Under the pieces are notes generated by a model. That model worked only from the letters and a program-made list of their open reading frames with translations, was not told where the DNA came from and ran no database searches. The position numbers were made by a program, and so were the translations under genes. This document shows, one piece after another, positions 7,092-16,417 of a DNA stretch of 38,748 nt (position 1 is its first letter; each line of letters begins with the position of its first letter). Origin of the DNA: Hyphomonas sp. UBA5111 (GTDB lineage: Bacteria > Pseudomonadota > Alphaproteobacteria > Caulobacterales > Hyphomonadaceae); assembly GCA_002414505.1 (NCBI GenBank), contig DHZF01000094.1, forward strand, positions 358-39,105, given 5' to 3'.

Positions 7092-8639
7092 ATGAGTTGG
7101 CAAAAATCGATTGAAGAATTGCGCCGCCGCGAGCGGCTGGCTGAGAAAATGGGCGGTGAGGAGCCGGTGTCGCGCCAGCGCGGGCGTGGCAAGCTGACGG
7201 TGCGCGAGCGCGTCGCCTTCCTGGCCGATCCCGGCAGCTTTCACGAGATCGGCAAGATCGCCGGCAAGGCCACCTATACGGTCGACGATGAGCTGGAATC
7301 CTTTTCCCCTTCAACGTCGGTCACCGGGCGCGCCACGCTGAACGGAAAGCCAACAGTTATTCTCGCCGACGACTTCACGGTACGCGGCGGAGCGTCGGAT
7401 GCCGCGATCTGGCAAAAAATGGTCATGATGATCAAGATGGCCGCCGAATACCGGATGCCTCTGGTCCAGATGATCGACGGTACTGGGGGCGGCGGATCGA
7501 TCAAGAGCCTTGAGAAGGATCCCCGGACCTATATTCCGGAGACGCCTGGCTGGAACGAGATCACGCATGGCCTGACGCAAGTGCCGTTCGTCTCACTCGC
7601 CCTCGGGCCGTGTGCCGGCATGGGCGCCGGGCGCGTCGCCGCCAGCCATTTCTCGGTCATGGTGAAAGAACTCAGCCAGGTTTTCGTTGCTGGCCCGCCG
7701 GTCGCGATTGCACTTGGCGAAAACGTCACGAAGGAAGAACTCGGCGGCTGGAAAATCCAGGGGCAGAACGGCACAGTTGACAATGTGGTCGACAACGAAG
7801 CCGATGCCTTCGAAACGGCACGCCGCTTCCTCTCCTATCTGCCAGCCTCCGTGCACGAATTGCCTGAACGAGAGCCGCCACGGGACAAGCCGGACCGCCG
7901 TGAGGAGAGCCTTCTCTCGATCGTGCCGACCGATGGCAAGACACCCTACAAGCCGCGCAAGATTGTGGAAGCGACCGTCGACACAGGCAGCTTCTTCGAG
8001 ATCGGCCATGATTGGGGCCGGGGCATTGTCTGCGGCTTCGCCCGTGTCGACGGGTACCCAGTCGGCATTCTGGCCGGCGACCCCTTCTTCCTGGATGGTG
8101 CCTGGACGGCGGATGTCTGCGACAAGGTCACCCGCCACATGGACCTTTGCTCGCAATTCCATTTGCCGGTTATCCACTTCGTTGACTGCCCCGGCTTTGC
8201 CGTGGGTGTGAAGGCGGAGACCGCGGGCGTGACCCGCGCCGGTGTGCGCGCCATGACCGCCATCTACCAAGCCGATGTGCCGGTCTGCTCCATTGTCATC
8301 CGGAAGGCCTATGGCCTCGCCGGATCGGCCATGATGAACCAGAGCCGGACCAAGTGGCGTTATTGCTGGCCCAGTGGCGACTGGGGCAGCCTGCCCATGG
8401 CGGGCGGGATCGAAGCGGCGTTCCGAAAGGAACTGGCCGAAGCTGAAGACCCGGAAGTCCTGAAGGCGCAGCTTTACAAGAAGTTCGATGCGATCCGCTC
8501 GCCGTTCCGGACGGCCGAATCCTTCTATGCCGAGGAAATCATCGATCCGCGCGATACAAGACCGCTGCTGGTGGACTTCATCCAGCATGCCTGGCGGACG
8601 CTGGAGCCGGGAGAACGGCGGACCGGCTTCCGTCCATAA
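7092..8639 (+). CDS. Acyl-CoA carboxylase beta subunit (carboxyltransferase)
   Basis: This 515-aa protein is the biotin-dependent carboxyltransferase half of an acyl-CoA carboxylase (propionyl-, methylcrotonyl- or geranyl-CoA type). Its N-terminal domain carries GKLTVRERVAFLADPGSFHEIG and the oxyanion segment GPCAGMGAGRVAASH. The C-terminal domain carries VHFVDCPGFAVGVKAE-like sequence and IRKAYGLAGSAM. Substrate is not obvious. No biotin carboxylase/BCCP alpha subunit is adjacent, so it must pair with one encoded elsewhere. The start gives the usual SWQKSIEELRRRERLAEKMGG N-terminus, although no strong ribosome binding site is visible. It is divergent from the SCP2-led lipid operon. Confidence 0.88.
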   Translation: MSWQKSIEELRRRERLAEKMGGEEPVSRQRGRGKLTVRERVAFLADPGSFHEIGKIAGKATYTVDDELESFSPSTSVTGRATLNGKPTVILADDFTVRGGASDAAIWQKMVMMIKMAAEYRMPLVQMIDGTGGGGSIKSLEKDPRTYIPETPGWNEITHGLTQVPFVSLALGPCAGMGAGRVAASHFSVMVKELSQVFVAGPPVAIALGENVTKEELGGWKIQGQNGTVDNVVDNEADAFETARRFLSYLPASVHELPEREPPRDKPDRREESLLSIVPTDGKTPYKPRKIVEATVDTGSFFEIGHDWGRGIVCGFARVDGYPVGILAGDPFFLDGAWTADVCDKVTRHMDLCSQFHLPVIHFVDCPGFAVGVKAETAGVTRAGVRAMTAIYQADVPVCSIVIRKAYGLAGSAMMNQSRTKWRYCWPSGDWGSLPMAGGIEAAFRKELAEAEDPEVLKAQLYKKFDAIRSPFRTAESFYAEEIIDPRDTRPLLVDFIQHAWRTLEPGERRTGFRP

Positions 8640-8694
8640 GCCAGCTTTGGGAGCATGCAGTTCCAAAAGCACATTCGAAGTCACACGCTGCGCT

Positions 8695-9126
8695 TCAACA
8701 GAACGTGCCAATCAATGCCACAACCAAAGTTCCTGCTGTCAGTGTCATCCAGAGCGCAATCCGATAAACCGAATTCCAACCGGACGGTCGGTGCTCGCCA
8801 AACCAAGTCTCCCATCCCTCGGCATAATCTTCAGGACGGAACTTGCTTTCCAGTTCCACCAAATAGTCGGAAATCACCTTTATATACTTCAGCTGCATGG
8901 TACTTCTGATGACTGCAATAAGTGAGAATACGACCGGAATCCAAAGAATAAACCAGACTGGGATTCCTACAGGTTCTGCACTCTTTGAGAAATTCGGATA
9001 CCATGCGTAAACGGCCCCTAACCCTACGAGTGTATAGAGTTCGATCTTGATCAAGTGATCAATCGCATGGGTTATTTTTGCATGACATAAAGTATGTTCG
9101 AGCGTGAAAAATTCGTCCTTGGTCAT
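8695..9126 (-). CDS. Small membrane protein, unknown function, AT-richer than neighbours
   Basis: This 143-aa protein has about three hydrophobic segments near residues 28-46, 53-73 and 120-141. Between the second and third lies a charged soluble stretch of about 45 residues (KVISDYLVELESKFRPEDYAEGWETWFGEH). GGGGAG precedes the ATG. By eye the gene is near 47-50 percent GC while its neighbours are near 60 percent, and codon choice is correspondingly mixed. This suggests recent acquisition or relaxed selection. No family is recognised. The flanking gap 9127-9259 is also AT rich. Confidence 0.65.
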   Translation of the reverse strand: MTKDEFFTLEHTLCHAKITHAIDHLIKIELYTLVGLGAVYAWYPNFSKSAEPVGIPVWFILWIPVVFSLIAVIRSTMQLKYIKVISDYLVELESKFRPEDYAEGWETWFGEHRPSGWNSVYRIALWMTLTAGTLVVALIGTFC

Positions 9127-9259
9127 ACCGCTCCCCGTTAGATATCCAGCTAACTCCTAAACTCTACTAAAAATTGATTCCCCTAACACCCAAAAATTTT
9201 CACCATCTTGCCATTTTGCTGGTTTCATGTGGAAGTCGGATTGGACGTGGAGGGACAAT

Positions 9260-10156
9260 ATGAATTTCAAATTTCCAGCAATTGTGACGGCCGCCCTATG
9301 GCTTGCCGCCTGTGGCGGGCCGGGCAACGAGTCCGTCGAGCGAGCGGCCATGTCTGCGCCACCGCCAGCGCCCATGATGGAACAGGGCATGGCGATGGAT
9401 GGCTCCTACGCCAAGGCTGGCGGGGGATCTGGACCAACCGAAGAGGTCGCGCAGCAATACATCGCCTATTCGCACTCCCTTGGGATGCGCCTGCCGGTGA
9501 AGTCGATCGAGCCTGTCATGCAAGGGCATGTTGCGGCATGTAACGAGGCGGGCCCATTGGTCTGCATCATCACCAATTCCTGGTTCAACACATATTCAGA
9601 TGATGAAGCCTCTGCTTCGCTCCAGCTGCGGGCAACACCGGACTGGATCGAAACCTTCCTGAACGGCGTCGATGCCGAAGCCGAACAGGCCAATGGCGAG
9701 GTGACGAACCGGCAGACGACGGCTGAAGACCTGACCGTATCGATCATCGACACAGATGCCCGCCTGAACGCACAGCAGACCCTCCAGAAACGCCTGGAAG
9801 AATTATTGGCCAACCGTGACGGCGAACTGGGAGACCTGTTGGCCACGGAGCGGGAACTTGCCCGCGTCAACGGTGAAATCGACTCGTTGAAATCATCACT
9901 CAAGACGTTGATGCTGCGGGTTCAGATGAGCCAGCTGAGCATCAATTATGAGACCAAGCGCAATCCGGTGTCGCAAGGGGCGCTTTCGCCCATCGCGAAT
10001 GCCTTCGCAGACTTCTTCTACAATCTGTCCAGCGCGCTCGCCGCCGTAATTACGGCTTTTGCTATCGGCCTGCCCTGGCTGATCCTGATTGGCGCATTCC
10101 TGTGGATCTGGCTCAAGCTGATCTGGCCGCGCATTCGCCGCAAGAAGCCCAGCTGA
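9260..10156 (+). CDS. DUF4349-like membrane-anchored lipoprotein
   Basis: This 298-aa protein starts with a lipoprotein signal whose lipobox is L15-A16-A17-C18. An Ala/Met/Pro-rich linker follows, then a globular region with the RATPDWIETFLNGV motif typical of DUF4349. A long heptad-like helix comes next (about residues 165-215, TLQKRLEELLANRDGELGD and similar). A C-terminal hydrophobic segment (about 255-288) ends in a basic WPRIRRKKPS tail. It is likely tethered in the periplasm both by lipid and by the C-terminal helix. The role of DUF4349 proteins is unknown. The start at 9260 follows GAGGGACAAT and gives the signal peptide; an upstream in-frame ATG at 9227 would add 11 residues that spoil it. 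Confidence 0.85.
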   Translation: MNFKFPAIVTAALWLAACGGPGNESVERAAMSAPPPAPMMEQGMAMDGSYAKAGGGSGPTEEVAQQYIAYSHSLGMRLPVKSIEPVMQGHVAACNEAGPLVCIITNSWFNTYSDDEASASLQLRATPDWIETFLNGVDAEAEQANGEVTNRQTTAEDLTVSIIDTDARLNAQQTLQKRLEELLANRDGELGDLLATERELARVNGEIDSLKSSLKTLMLRVQMSQLSINYETKRNPVSQGALSPIANAFADFFYNLSSALAAVITAFAIGLPWLILIGAFLWIWLKLIWPRIRRKKPS

Positions 10157-10164
10157 TGTGAAAT

Positions 10165-10186
10165 GCCCCCGGATTGCTCCGGGGGC
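10165..10186. terminator. Hairpin between DUF4349-like gene and gltB
   Basis: A perfect 9-bp GC stem (GCCCCCGGA, loop TTGC, TCCGGGGGC) lies between convergent stop codons at 10156 and 10193. T-runs are short on both sides, so efficiency is uncertain, but the position suits a shared terminator. Confidence 0.7.
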
Positions 10187-10192
10187 CCTTCA

Positions 10193-13100
10193 TCAGACTT
10201 TCTCTACCACTTTTGCTTGGCTACCCTTTGGCGTGGTGTCGCCCAGCAGCAGATGCGCGATCTCTTTCGGGACGATCATCAACATCTCGCGAGTGGACGC
10301 GTCCCAGTTCTCTAGGATGTCCTTCGCGCGCAGTGACTTGGTGCGCTTGAAATGTTCTTCGATCAACGTGCGGGCTTCGGCGATGTGCTCGGCCTTCATG
10401 TCGGAGAGCGGGTACCAATCGATGGCATCGGGGTTTGCGACACGTTCGAACTGGCTGTCCGGATCCCAGATATAGGCCGTTCCCCCGGTCATGCCGGCGC
10501 CGAAATTGTCGCCGACCGGACCGAGGATCACCGCGCGTCCGCCCGTCATGTATTCGCAGCCATTCGCGCCGCAGCCTTCGATAACCGTCACGGCGCCGGA
10601 GTTCCGGACCGCGAAGCGGACGCCTGCCGTGCCGGCCGCGAACAGCTTACCCGCTGTGGCGCCATAGAGGCAGGTATTGCCGATGATGGCATCGCCTGCC
10701 CGGTGGCGTTCCTTCGGACGGGGCGAGACGACAATCGAGGCCCCCGACAGGCCCTTGCCGACATAGTCATTGGCATCGCCGATGACTTCGAGCAGGAGGC
10801 CCTGCACGGAGAATGCGCCAAGCGACTGGCCCGCAGACCCCTCAAGCCGGATATGCAGACGGCCTTCCGGCAGGGCCTGCATGCCAAACTTGCGCGTGAT
10901 GGCAGAACTCGACCGCGCGCCAATGGCCCGCATCGTGTTGCGCACGCCATATTCGAGCTGCATCTTCTCGCCGCGCTCGAAGAACGGCTCGGCATCGCGC
11001 AGTATCTGGGCGTCCAACGTGTCCGGAACTTCCTCACGACGATTCGGCTGGTAGATGACCGGTGTTTCGGTATCGACCTGGACGAGCAGCGGGTTGAGAT
11101 CGAGATCGTCGAGATGGGTCGAGCCGCGGCTGACCTGAGCGAGCAAGTCGGTGCGGCCGATGGCTTCATCGAGCGACTTCAAACCGAGGGAGGCGAGGAT
11201 TTCCCGCACATCTTCGGCGATGAAGCTCATCAAATTCACGACCTTCTCGGGAGACCCCGTGAAGTGCGCCCGCAGCGCTTCATCCTGAACACAGACGCCG
11301 ACAGGGCAGGTGTTCGAATGGCACTGGCGCACCATGATACAGCCCATGGCGACCAGCGAGGCCGTGCCGATGCCATACTCTTCCGCGCCCAGCATCGCCG
11401 CAATGACAATGTCCCGGCCGGTACGCAGGCCGCCATCCGTCCGCAGCGTGACCTTGCTGCGCAGATTGTTCAGCGACAGGATCTGGTGCGCTTCGGCAAG
11501 GCCAAGCTCCCACGGTAGGCCCGCATACTTGATGGAGGTCTGGGGGCTTGCGCCTGTTCCACCCACACCGCCTGCGATCAGGATGACGTCGGCCTTGGCC
11601 TTGGCCACACCGGCCGCGACCGTACCGACCCCGGACTGGGCGACAAGCTTCACGCAGACCCGCGCTTCGGGATTGATCTGCTTCAGATCGTAGATCAGCT
11701 GGGCAAGGTCTTCGATGGAGTAGATGTCATGGTGCGGCGGCGGCGAAATCAGCATCACACCCGGCGTAGCATGGCGCAGCCTGGCGATGAATTCCGTCAC
11801 CTTGAAGCCGGGCAGCTGGCCACCCTCACCGGGCTTGGCGCCCTGGGCGATCTTGATTTCGATTTCGCGGCACTGGTTCAGATACTCCGCCGTCACACCA
11901 AACCGGCCCGAGGCCACCTGTTTGACGGCAGAGTTCATATTGTCGCCATTCGGCAGCGGACGGAACCGCGCACGATCTTCGCCGCCTTCGCCAGAAACCG
12001 ACTTGGCACCGATGCGGTTCATGGCGACGTTCAGCGTCCCATGCGCTTCCGGGCTCAGCGCACCAAGAGACATGCCTGGCGTTATGAACCGCTTACGGAT
12101 TTCATTGATCGACTGCACGCTGGAGACCGGCACGGGTGCACCGGCCGGCTTAAAGTCGAGTAGGTCGCGCAGCTGGATCGGATCACGCGAATGCACGGCT
12201 TCGACATATTTGCGGTAGATGGAATAGTCTCCGCGATCACAGGCGGCCTGCAGCGTATGGATCAGGTTTCCATCCAGTGCGTGGGGCTCTTCCGATGCGC
12301 GCAGACGATAGAACCCACCCACTGGCAACGAGACCACGTCTTCATCAAACGCGGCTTCATGGCGTACGAGCGCATTCTCTTCGAGACCTGCGAGGCCCAA
12401 GCCGGAGATCCGGCTGTTCATGCCGGGGAAGTAGTCTGCGACCAGCGCGCGAGACAGGCCCAACGCCTCAAAATTATATCCACCCCGATAGGACGAAATC
12501 ACCGAGATTCCCATCTTGGAGATGATCTTCAGGAGACCTGCCTCGACCGCTTTCTTGAAGTTCAGAACACAATCACTCAGCGTCATGTCGCCGAACAGGC
12601 CGCGTGCCTGACGGTCCGCGATGATGTCCTGCGCAAGATAAGCGTTCACGCAGGTCGCACCGACCCCGATAAGAACAGCAAAGTAATGCGTGTCGAGACA
12701 TTCGGCCGAGCGGACAGTGATGGAACAGAACGTCCGCAGACCTTGTGCGACGAGATGTGAGTGCACAGCACCTGTCGCCAGGATCATCGGAATGGCGATC
12801 TTGTCTGCCGATTGATACTGATCGGTCAGAATGATGTGTTCGCGGCCCTCGCGAACAGCATCCTCGGCCTCACGACGGATACGGCTCAGCGCATTCTTGA
12901 GCGCCGTTCCATCGCCTGCGGCACCTGCCTCATTGAACGTACAATCGATCTCGGCTGTGCCGACGCCGAGCCGGTCAATCAGGCGATCATACATGCCATT
13001 GGTCAGCACAGGGCTTTCCAGAACGAACACTTCCTGCTGCGATTTGTCGGTGTCCAGAACGTTTCCGAGGTTCTTGAACCGCGTCTTGAGACTCATGACA

Positions 13101-14734
13101 CGTTCTTCGCGCAACGGGTCGACCGGAGGGTTCGTGACCTGGCTGAAATTCTGCCGGAAGAAGTGGCTCATCGGACGATAAGAGAAGGACAGCACAGCCG
13201 TCGCCGTATCATCGCCCATCGAGCCGATTGCTTCCTTGCCGCCTTCGGCCATCGGAGACAGAATGAGCTCCAGCGTTTCAAGCGTATAGCCCGCCGCCGT
13301 CTGACGACGCAGCATGTCTTCCTTGTTGAACATGAGCGGTTCCGGACCCGGACCGATTTCCGGATCAAGCTCCGTGACAGCCTTCAGCCAGTCCTCATAC
13401 GGCGCCTTGCCCGCAAGCAGGTCGATCAATTCCCGATGCTCGTAGAATTTACCCGTCTTCAGGTCAGCCGCAATCATGCCGCCTGCCTGGATCAGACCGC
13501 GTTTGGTAACTTCATGATCGCCCAGCGGGCACATGCCGGCTTCCGAACCAACCGCCAGAATACCATCCGCCGTCAGCGCATAGCGCAGCGGCCGCAGCCC
13601 ATTCCGGTCCAGGCCCGCAATAGCCCAGCGGCCGTCATAAGCCGCAATACCAGCCGGACCGTCCCACGGCTCCATGACGGAGTTGCAGTAATCATAGAGG
13701 GCCTGATGCGACGTTGGCATGACCGAATCCCGCTTCGACCAGGCCTCTGGGATCAGCATGGCTTTGGCCATCGGCGCGGACCGACCGGACTTGCAGAGAA
13801 TCTCGAATACCGAATCGAGCGCACCTGAATCCGATGTGCCATCCGGGATGACCGGCTTCACATCATCGACATGTTCGCCAAAGACTTCCGAGACCATGCG
13901 GATCTCGTGACTCTTCATCCAGTTCTTGTTGCCACGCACCGTGTTGATCTCGCCATTGTGCGCGATCATGCGGAAGGGCTGGGCCAGAGACCATTGCGGG
14001 AATGTGTTGGTTGAGTAGCGCTGATGGTAGATCGCAAAGGCCGAGACAAACCGCTCATCCCTCAGGTCCAGATAGAAATTGTCGATATCCTGCGCCAGGA
14101 ACATGCCCTTGTAGATCAGGGATGAATGGCTCAGCGAACAGACATAGAAAGACGGAATCGCGGCTTCCCGCGCCCGGCGCTCAATTCGCCGACGGCAGAT
14201 ATAAAGGGCCCGCTCAAGATCTTCCGGGCTGCGGCCCATCGCGTCACGGAACATGATCTGTTCGATGGCGGGGCGCGTGTCCTTGGCCTTCTGGCCGATT
14301 ACGGTCACATCGACCGGAGGCTGGCGCCAGCCATAGATGTAGAAACCGAAATGCAGGACTTCGGTTTCTACCAAGGTCCGCGCGGCTTCCTGAGCGGCGA
14401 AGTCTGTACGTGGCAGGAAGATCTGACCGACACAGATCGGATCATCGGTCGGATTGTGGCCCGTGCGAGTCACATGCTCACGAAAGAAGTCCTGCGGAAC
14501 TTCCACGCGGATACCTGCGCCGTCGCCGGTCTTGCCATCGGCGTCAACTGCACCGCGGTGCCAGACATTCTTCAGGGCCTCGATGCCCATTTCCACGATC
14601 TCGCGGCGCGGCTTGCCGTCGAGCGCGGCCACCAGACCGACGCCGCAAGCATCATGCTCGTATTCCGGATCATAGGCATGGCCGTCCATCAACTTCTGAC
14701 GGTTGGCTTCGTACTGTTTTACATAATCTGACAT
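10193..14734 (-). CDS. gltB: Glutamate synthase (NADPH) large subunit
   Basis: This 1513-aa protein is the alpha chain of GOGAT, which makes two glutamates from glutamine and 2-oxoglutarate. The class II glutaminase domain starts at Cys30 (EHDACGVG), which becomes the N-terminal nucleophile after removal of a 29-residue propeptide. The central and FMN-binding domains follow (GEGGEDRARF, GGVGGTGASPQTSIKYAG). The 3Fe-4S cluster cysteines lie around residues 1130-1147 (CIMVRQCHSNTCPVGVC). The C-terminal beta-helix with GxxxG repeats surrounds EGCGANGCEYMTGG near 1380-1400. Length is typical. GGAG precedes the ATG. It lies 4 bp after the gltD stop, so the two are co-transcribed with gltD first. 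Confidence 0.98.
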   Translation of the reverse strand: MSDYVKQYEANRQKLMDGHAYDPEYEHDACGVGLVAALDGKPRREIVEMGIEALKNVWHRGAVDADGKTGDGAGIRVEVPQDFFREHVTRTGHNPTDDPICVGQIFLPRTDFAAQEAARTLVETEVLHFGFYIYGWRQPPVDVTVIGQKAKDTRPAIEQIMFRDAMGRSPEDLERALYICRRRIERRAREAAIPSFYVCSLSHSSLIYKGMFLAQDIDNFYLDLRDERFVSAFAIYHQRYSTNTFPQWSLAQPFRMIAHNGEINTVRGNKNWMKSHEIRMVSEVFGEHVDDVKPVIPDGTSDSGALDSVFEILCKSGRSAPMAKAMLIPEAWSKRDSVMPTSHQALYDYCNSVMEPWDGPAGIAAYDGRWAIAGLDRNGLRPLRYALTADGILAVGSEAGMCPLGDHEVTKRGLIQAGGMIAADLKTGKFYEHRELIDLLAGKAPYEDWLKAVTELDPEIGPGPEPLMFNKEDMLRRQTAAGYTLETLELILSPMAEGGKEAIGSMGDDTATAVLSFSYRPMSHFFRQNFSQVTNPPVDPLREERVMSLKTRFKNLGNVLDTDKSQQEVFVLESPVLTNGMYDRLIDRLGVGTAEIDCTFNEAGAAGDGTALKNALSRIRREAEDAVREGREHIILTDQYQSADKIAIPMILATGAVHSHLVAQGLRTFCSITVRSAECLDTHYFAVLIGVGATCVNAYLAQDIIADRQARGLFGDMTLSDCVLNFKKAVEAGLLKIISKMGISVISSYRGGYNFEALGLSRALVADYFPGMNSRISGLGLAGLEENALVRHEAAFDEDVVSLPVGGFYRLRASEEPHALDGNLIHTLQAACDRGDYSIYRKYVEAVHSRDPIQLRDLLDFKPAGAPVPVSSVQSINEIRKRFITPGMSLGALSPEAHGTLNVAMNRIGAKSVSGEGGEDRARFRPLPNGDNMNSAVKQVASGRFGVTAEYLNQCREIEIKIAQGAKPGEGGQLPGFKVTEFIARLRHATPGVMLISPPPHHDIYSIEDLAQLIYDLKQINPEARVCVKLVAQSGVGTVAAGVAKAKADVILIAGGVGGTGASPQTSIKYAGLPWELGLAEAHQILSLNNLRSKVTLRTDGGLRTGRDIVIAAMLGAEEYGIGTASLVAMGCIMVRQCHSNTCPVGVCVQDEALRAHFTGSPEKVVNLMSFIAEDVREILASLGLKSLDEAIGRTDLLAQVSRGSTHLDDLDLNPLLVQVDTETPVIYQPNRREEVPDTLDAQILRDAEPFFERGEKMQLEYGVRNTMRAIGARSSSAITRKFGMQALPEGRLHIRLEGSAGQSLGAFSVQGLLLEVIGDANDYVGKGLSGASIVVSPRPKERHRAGDAIIGNTCLYGATAGKLFAAGTAGVRFAVRNSGAVTVIEGCGANGCEYMTGGRAVILGPVGDNFGAGMTGGTAYIWDPDSQFERVANPDAIDWYPLSDMKAEHIAEARTLIEEHFKRTKSLRAKDILENWDASTREMLMIVPKEIAHLLLGDTTPKGSQAKVVEKV

Positions 14735-14738
14735 CTGA

Positions 14739-16184
14739 TTACTCCGCCGCCACTTTTGAGGCGCGCTCTTCTGCTCTCATCGCCTTGTGCATGGCTTCTG
14801 CTGCATCCCGCCCATCCTTGATGGCCCAGACAACGAGCGAAGCACCCCTGACGATATCGCCTGCGGCATAGACGCCGGGCAGGCTGGTTTCCATTGTTGC
14901 ATAATCGACCCGGACCGCGCCCCAGCGGTTCACGGTCAGTGTTTCTTCGCCGAACAGTTCCGGCAGGTCTTCCGGGTCAAAGCCCAGCGCCTTGATCACC
15001 ATGTCCGCCTTGATGTCGAATGTCTCACCCGTCTTGACCGGAGACTGGCGACCGGAGGCATCCGGCTCACCCAGTTTCATCCGGCTGGCACGGACGGCTT
15101 TCAGCTTGCCCGCTTTCGTATCGAGGATGGCATCCGGCGAAGCGAGCCATTCAAAGGTCACGCCCTCTTCCTCGGCATTCGTCACCTCACGCTGGCTGCC
15201 CGGCATGTTGGCACGGTCGCGGCGATAGAGGCAGGTCACGCTCTTGGCGCCCTGCCGAATGGCTGTACGCACACAGTCCATCGCGGTATCACCCCCGCCA
15301 ATCACGACCACGCGCTTGCCGTCGGCGTTCAGGGTACCGTCATCATATGCCGGCACTGCATCCCCGAAATTCTTGCGGTTCGATGCGGTCAGATATTCCA
15401 GCGCCGGGAATACGCCCTTGGCGCCACTGCCCGGGCATTTCAGATCTTTCGCGGCATACACGCCGGTCGCAATCAGAATTGTGTCGTGTTCTTCGCGTAG
15501 TGTGGCGAGAGAGACCGCCTCGCCGATCCGGGTATTGAACCTGAACGCAATGCCGGAGTCTTCAAGGCGCTTGATCCGGCGCTCGACGACATCCTTCTCC
15601 AGTTTGAAGCCCGGAATGCCGTAGACCAGAAGGCCGCCGCCACGGTCATACGCATCGTAAACGGTGACCTGGTAGCCCTTGCGCCGCAGCTGTTCGGCAG
15701 CGGCGAGGCCGGCCGGGCCGGCGCCGATGATGCCGGCGGACTGCGTCCGCTCGCGGGGCGGCGTGATTGGCGTCACCCAGCCCTGCTCCCAGGCATTGTC
15801 GGTGATATATTTTTCGATCGACCCGATCGTCACCGTCCCGTGCCCGGACTGCTCGATCGTACAGATGCCTTCGCACAACCTGTCCTGCGGACAGATGCGA
15901 CCGCAGATCTCAGGCATGTTGTTCGTCGCAGACGACACCTGGTAGGCCTCTTCGAGACGGTCTTCCGCGGCCAGCTTCAGCCAGTCCGGGATATTGTTGG
16001 AAAGCGGGCAGCCCTGCTGGCAGAATGGCACACCACATTGGGAACACCGCGTCGCCTGCTCGCTCGCCTTCTCCTTGCTGAATTCGGCATAGATTTCTTC
16101 AAAGTCATCCTTGCGGTCAGACGCCGTCCGCTTGGAGGGCATACTCCGTTCGACCTTTGTGAATTTCAGCATTTTTTCTGCCAT
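14739..16184 (-). CDS. gltD: Glutamate synthase small subunit
   Basis: This 481-aa beta subunit of NADPH-GOGAT passes electrons from NADPH through FAD and iron-sulfur clusters to GltB. The N-terminal cysteine motifs CSQCGVPFCQQGCP and ICGRICPQDRLCEGIC bind 4Fe-4S clusters. The FAD fingerprint GIIGAGPAGLAAAEQL and the NADPH fingerprint VVVIGGGDTAMDC are intact, and ATGVYAAKDL and the C-terminal LPGVYAAGDIVRGASL complete the FAD site. Length is normal for the family. GGGAG lies 8 bases before the ATG. It is the promoter-proximal gene of a gltDB operon; many relatives have the opposite order. A candidate promoter and a palindrome lie upstream in the 233-bp gap before uppP. Confidence 0.97.
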   Translation of the reverse strand: MAEKMLKFTKVERSMPSKRTASDRKDDFEEIYAEFSKEKASEQATRCSQCGVPFCQQGCPLSNNIPDWLKLAAEDRLEEAYQVSSATNNMPEICGRICPQDRLCEGICTIEQSGHGTVTIGSIEKYITDNAWEQGWVTPITPPRERTQSAGIIGAGPAGLAAAEQLRRKGYQVTVYDAYDRGGGLLVYGIPGFKLEKDVVERRIKRLEDSGIAFRFNTRIGEAVSLATLREEHDTILIATGVYAAKDLKCPGSGAKGVFPALEYLTASNRKNFGDAVPAYDDGTLNADGKRVVVIGGGDTAMDCVRTAIRQGAKSVTCLYRRDRANMPGSQREVTNAEEEGVTFEWLASPDAILDTKAGKLKAVRASRMKLGEPDASGRQSPVKTGETFDIKADMVIKALGFDPEDLPELFGEETLTVNRWGAVRVDYATMETSLPGVYAAGDIVRGASLVVWAIKDGRDAAEAMHKAMRAEERASKVAAE

Positions 16185-16260
16185 TCCGGCGCTCCCGATA
16201 TTAGAAGTGTGGACTTAGGACTTTCCCGCACACCTCGCAAGCGCATTCGCGTCAATACAG

Positions 16261-16289
16261 ATTATAATGATATTCAAATACTGCCTGAA
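16261..16289 (-). promoter_or_regulatory. Candidate promoter of gltDB
   Basis: On the minus strand a perfect TATAAT (16261-16266) is preceded by TTCAGG (16284-16289) at a 17-bp spacing. The -35 box is weak, which is usual for activator-dependent promoters. The position, about 75 bp upstream of the gltD start, is reasonable. Confidence 0.45.
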
Positions 16290-16329
16290 AATGGTATTCC
16301 GGCCGTGAATTGATTTGCCGCAAACAATT

Positions 16330-16348
16330 ACAAATCATTTTGATTTGT
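16330..16348. promoter_or_regulatory. 19-bp palindrome between gltD and uppP
   Basis: ACAAATCA, spacer TTT, TGATTTGT is a perfect inverted repeat in an unusually AT-rich stretch. It is centred about 73 bp upstream of the candidate gltD -10 box, a position that suits an activator. It lies about 80 bp upstream of the uppP start. The regulator is unknown; an Lrp/AsnC-like protein would fit the AT-rich dyad. Confidence 0.5.
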
Positions 16349-16417
16349 TTTGGGTGAATGGCATTTTCCTCGAATTGGTTTAGTTCACGTCTGTCCTAAC
16401 CGTGTAAGGTCCGCCTG

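Noticed and set aside
7593..8711. 372-codon minus-strand frame inside the carboxyltransferase gene
   Set aside because: It is antisense to an acyl-CoA carboxylase beta subunit with clear motifs.
10352..11518. 388-codon plus-strand frame inside gltB
   Set aside because: It is wholly antisense to a 1513-aa glutamate synthase with intact motifs; the translated composition is artefactual.
12761..13828. 355-codon plus-strand frame inside gltB
   Set aside because: It is also antisense to gltB, without a ribosome binding site or domain.
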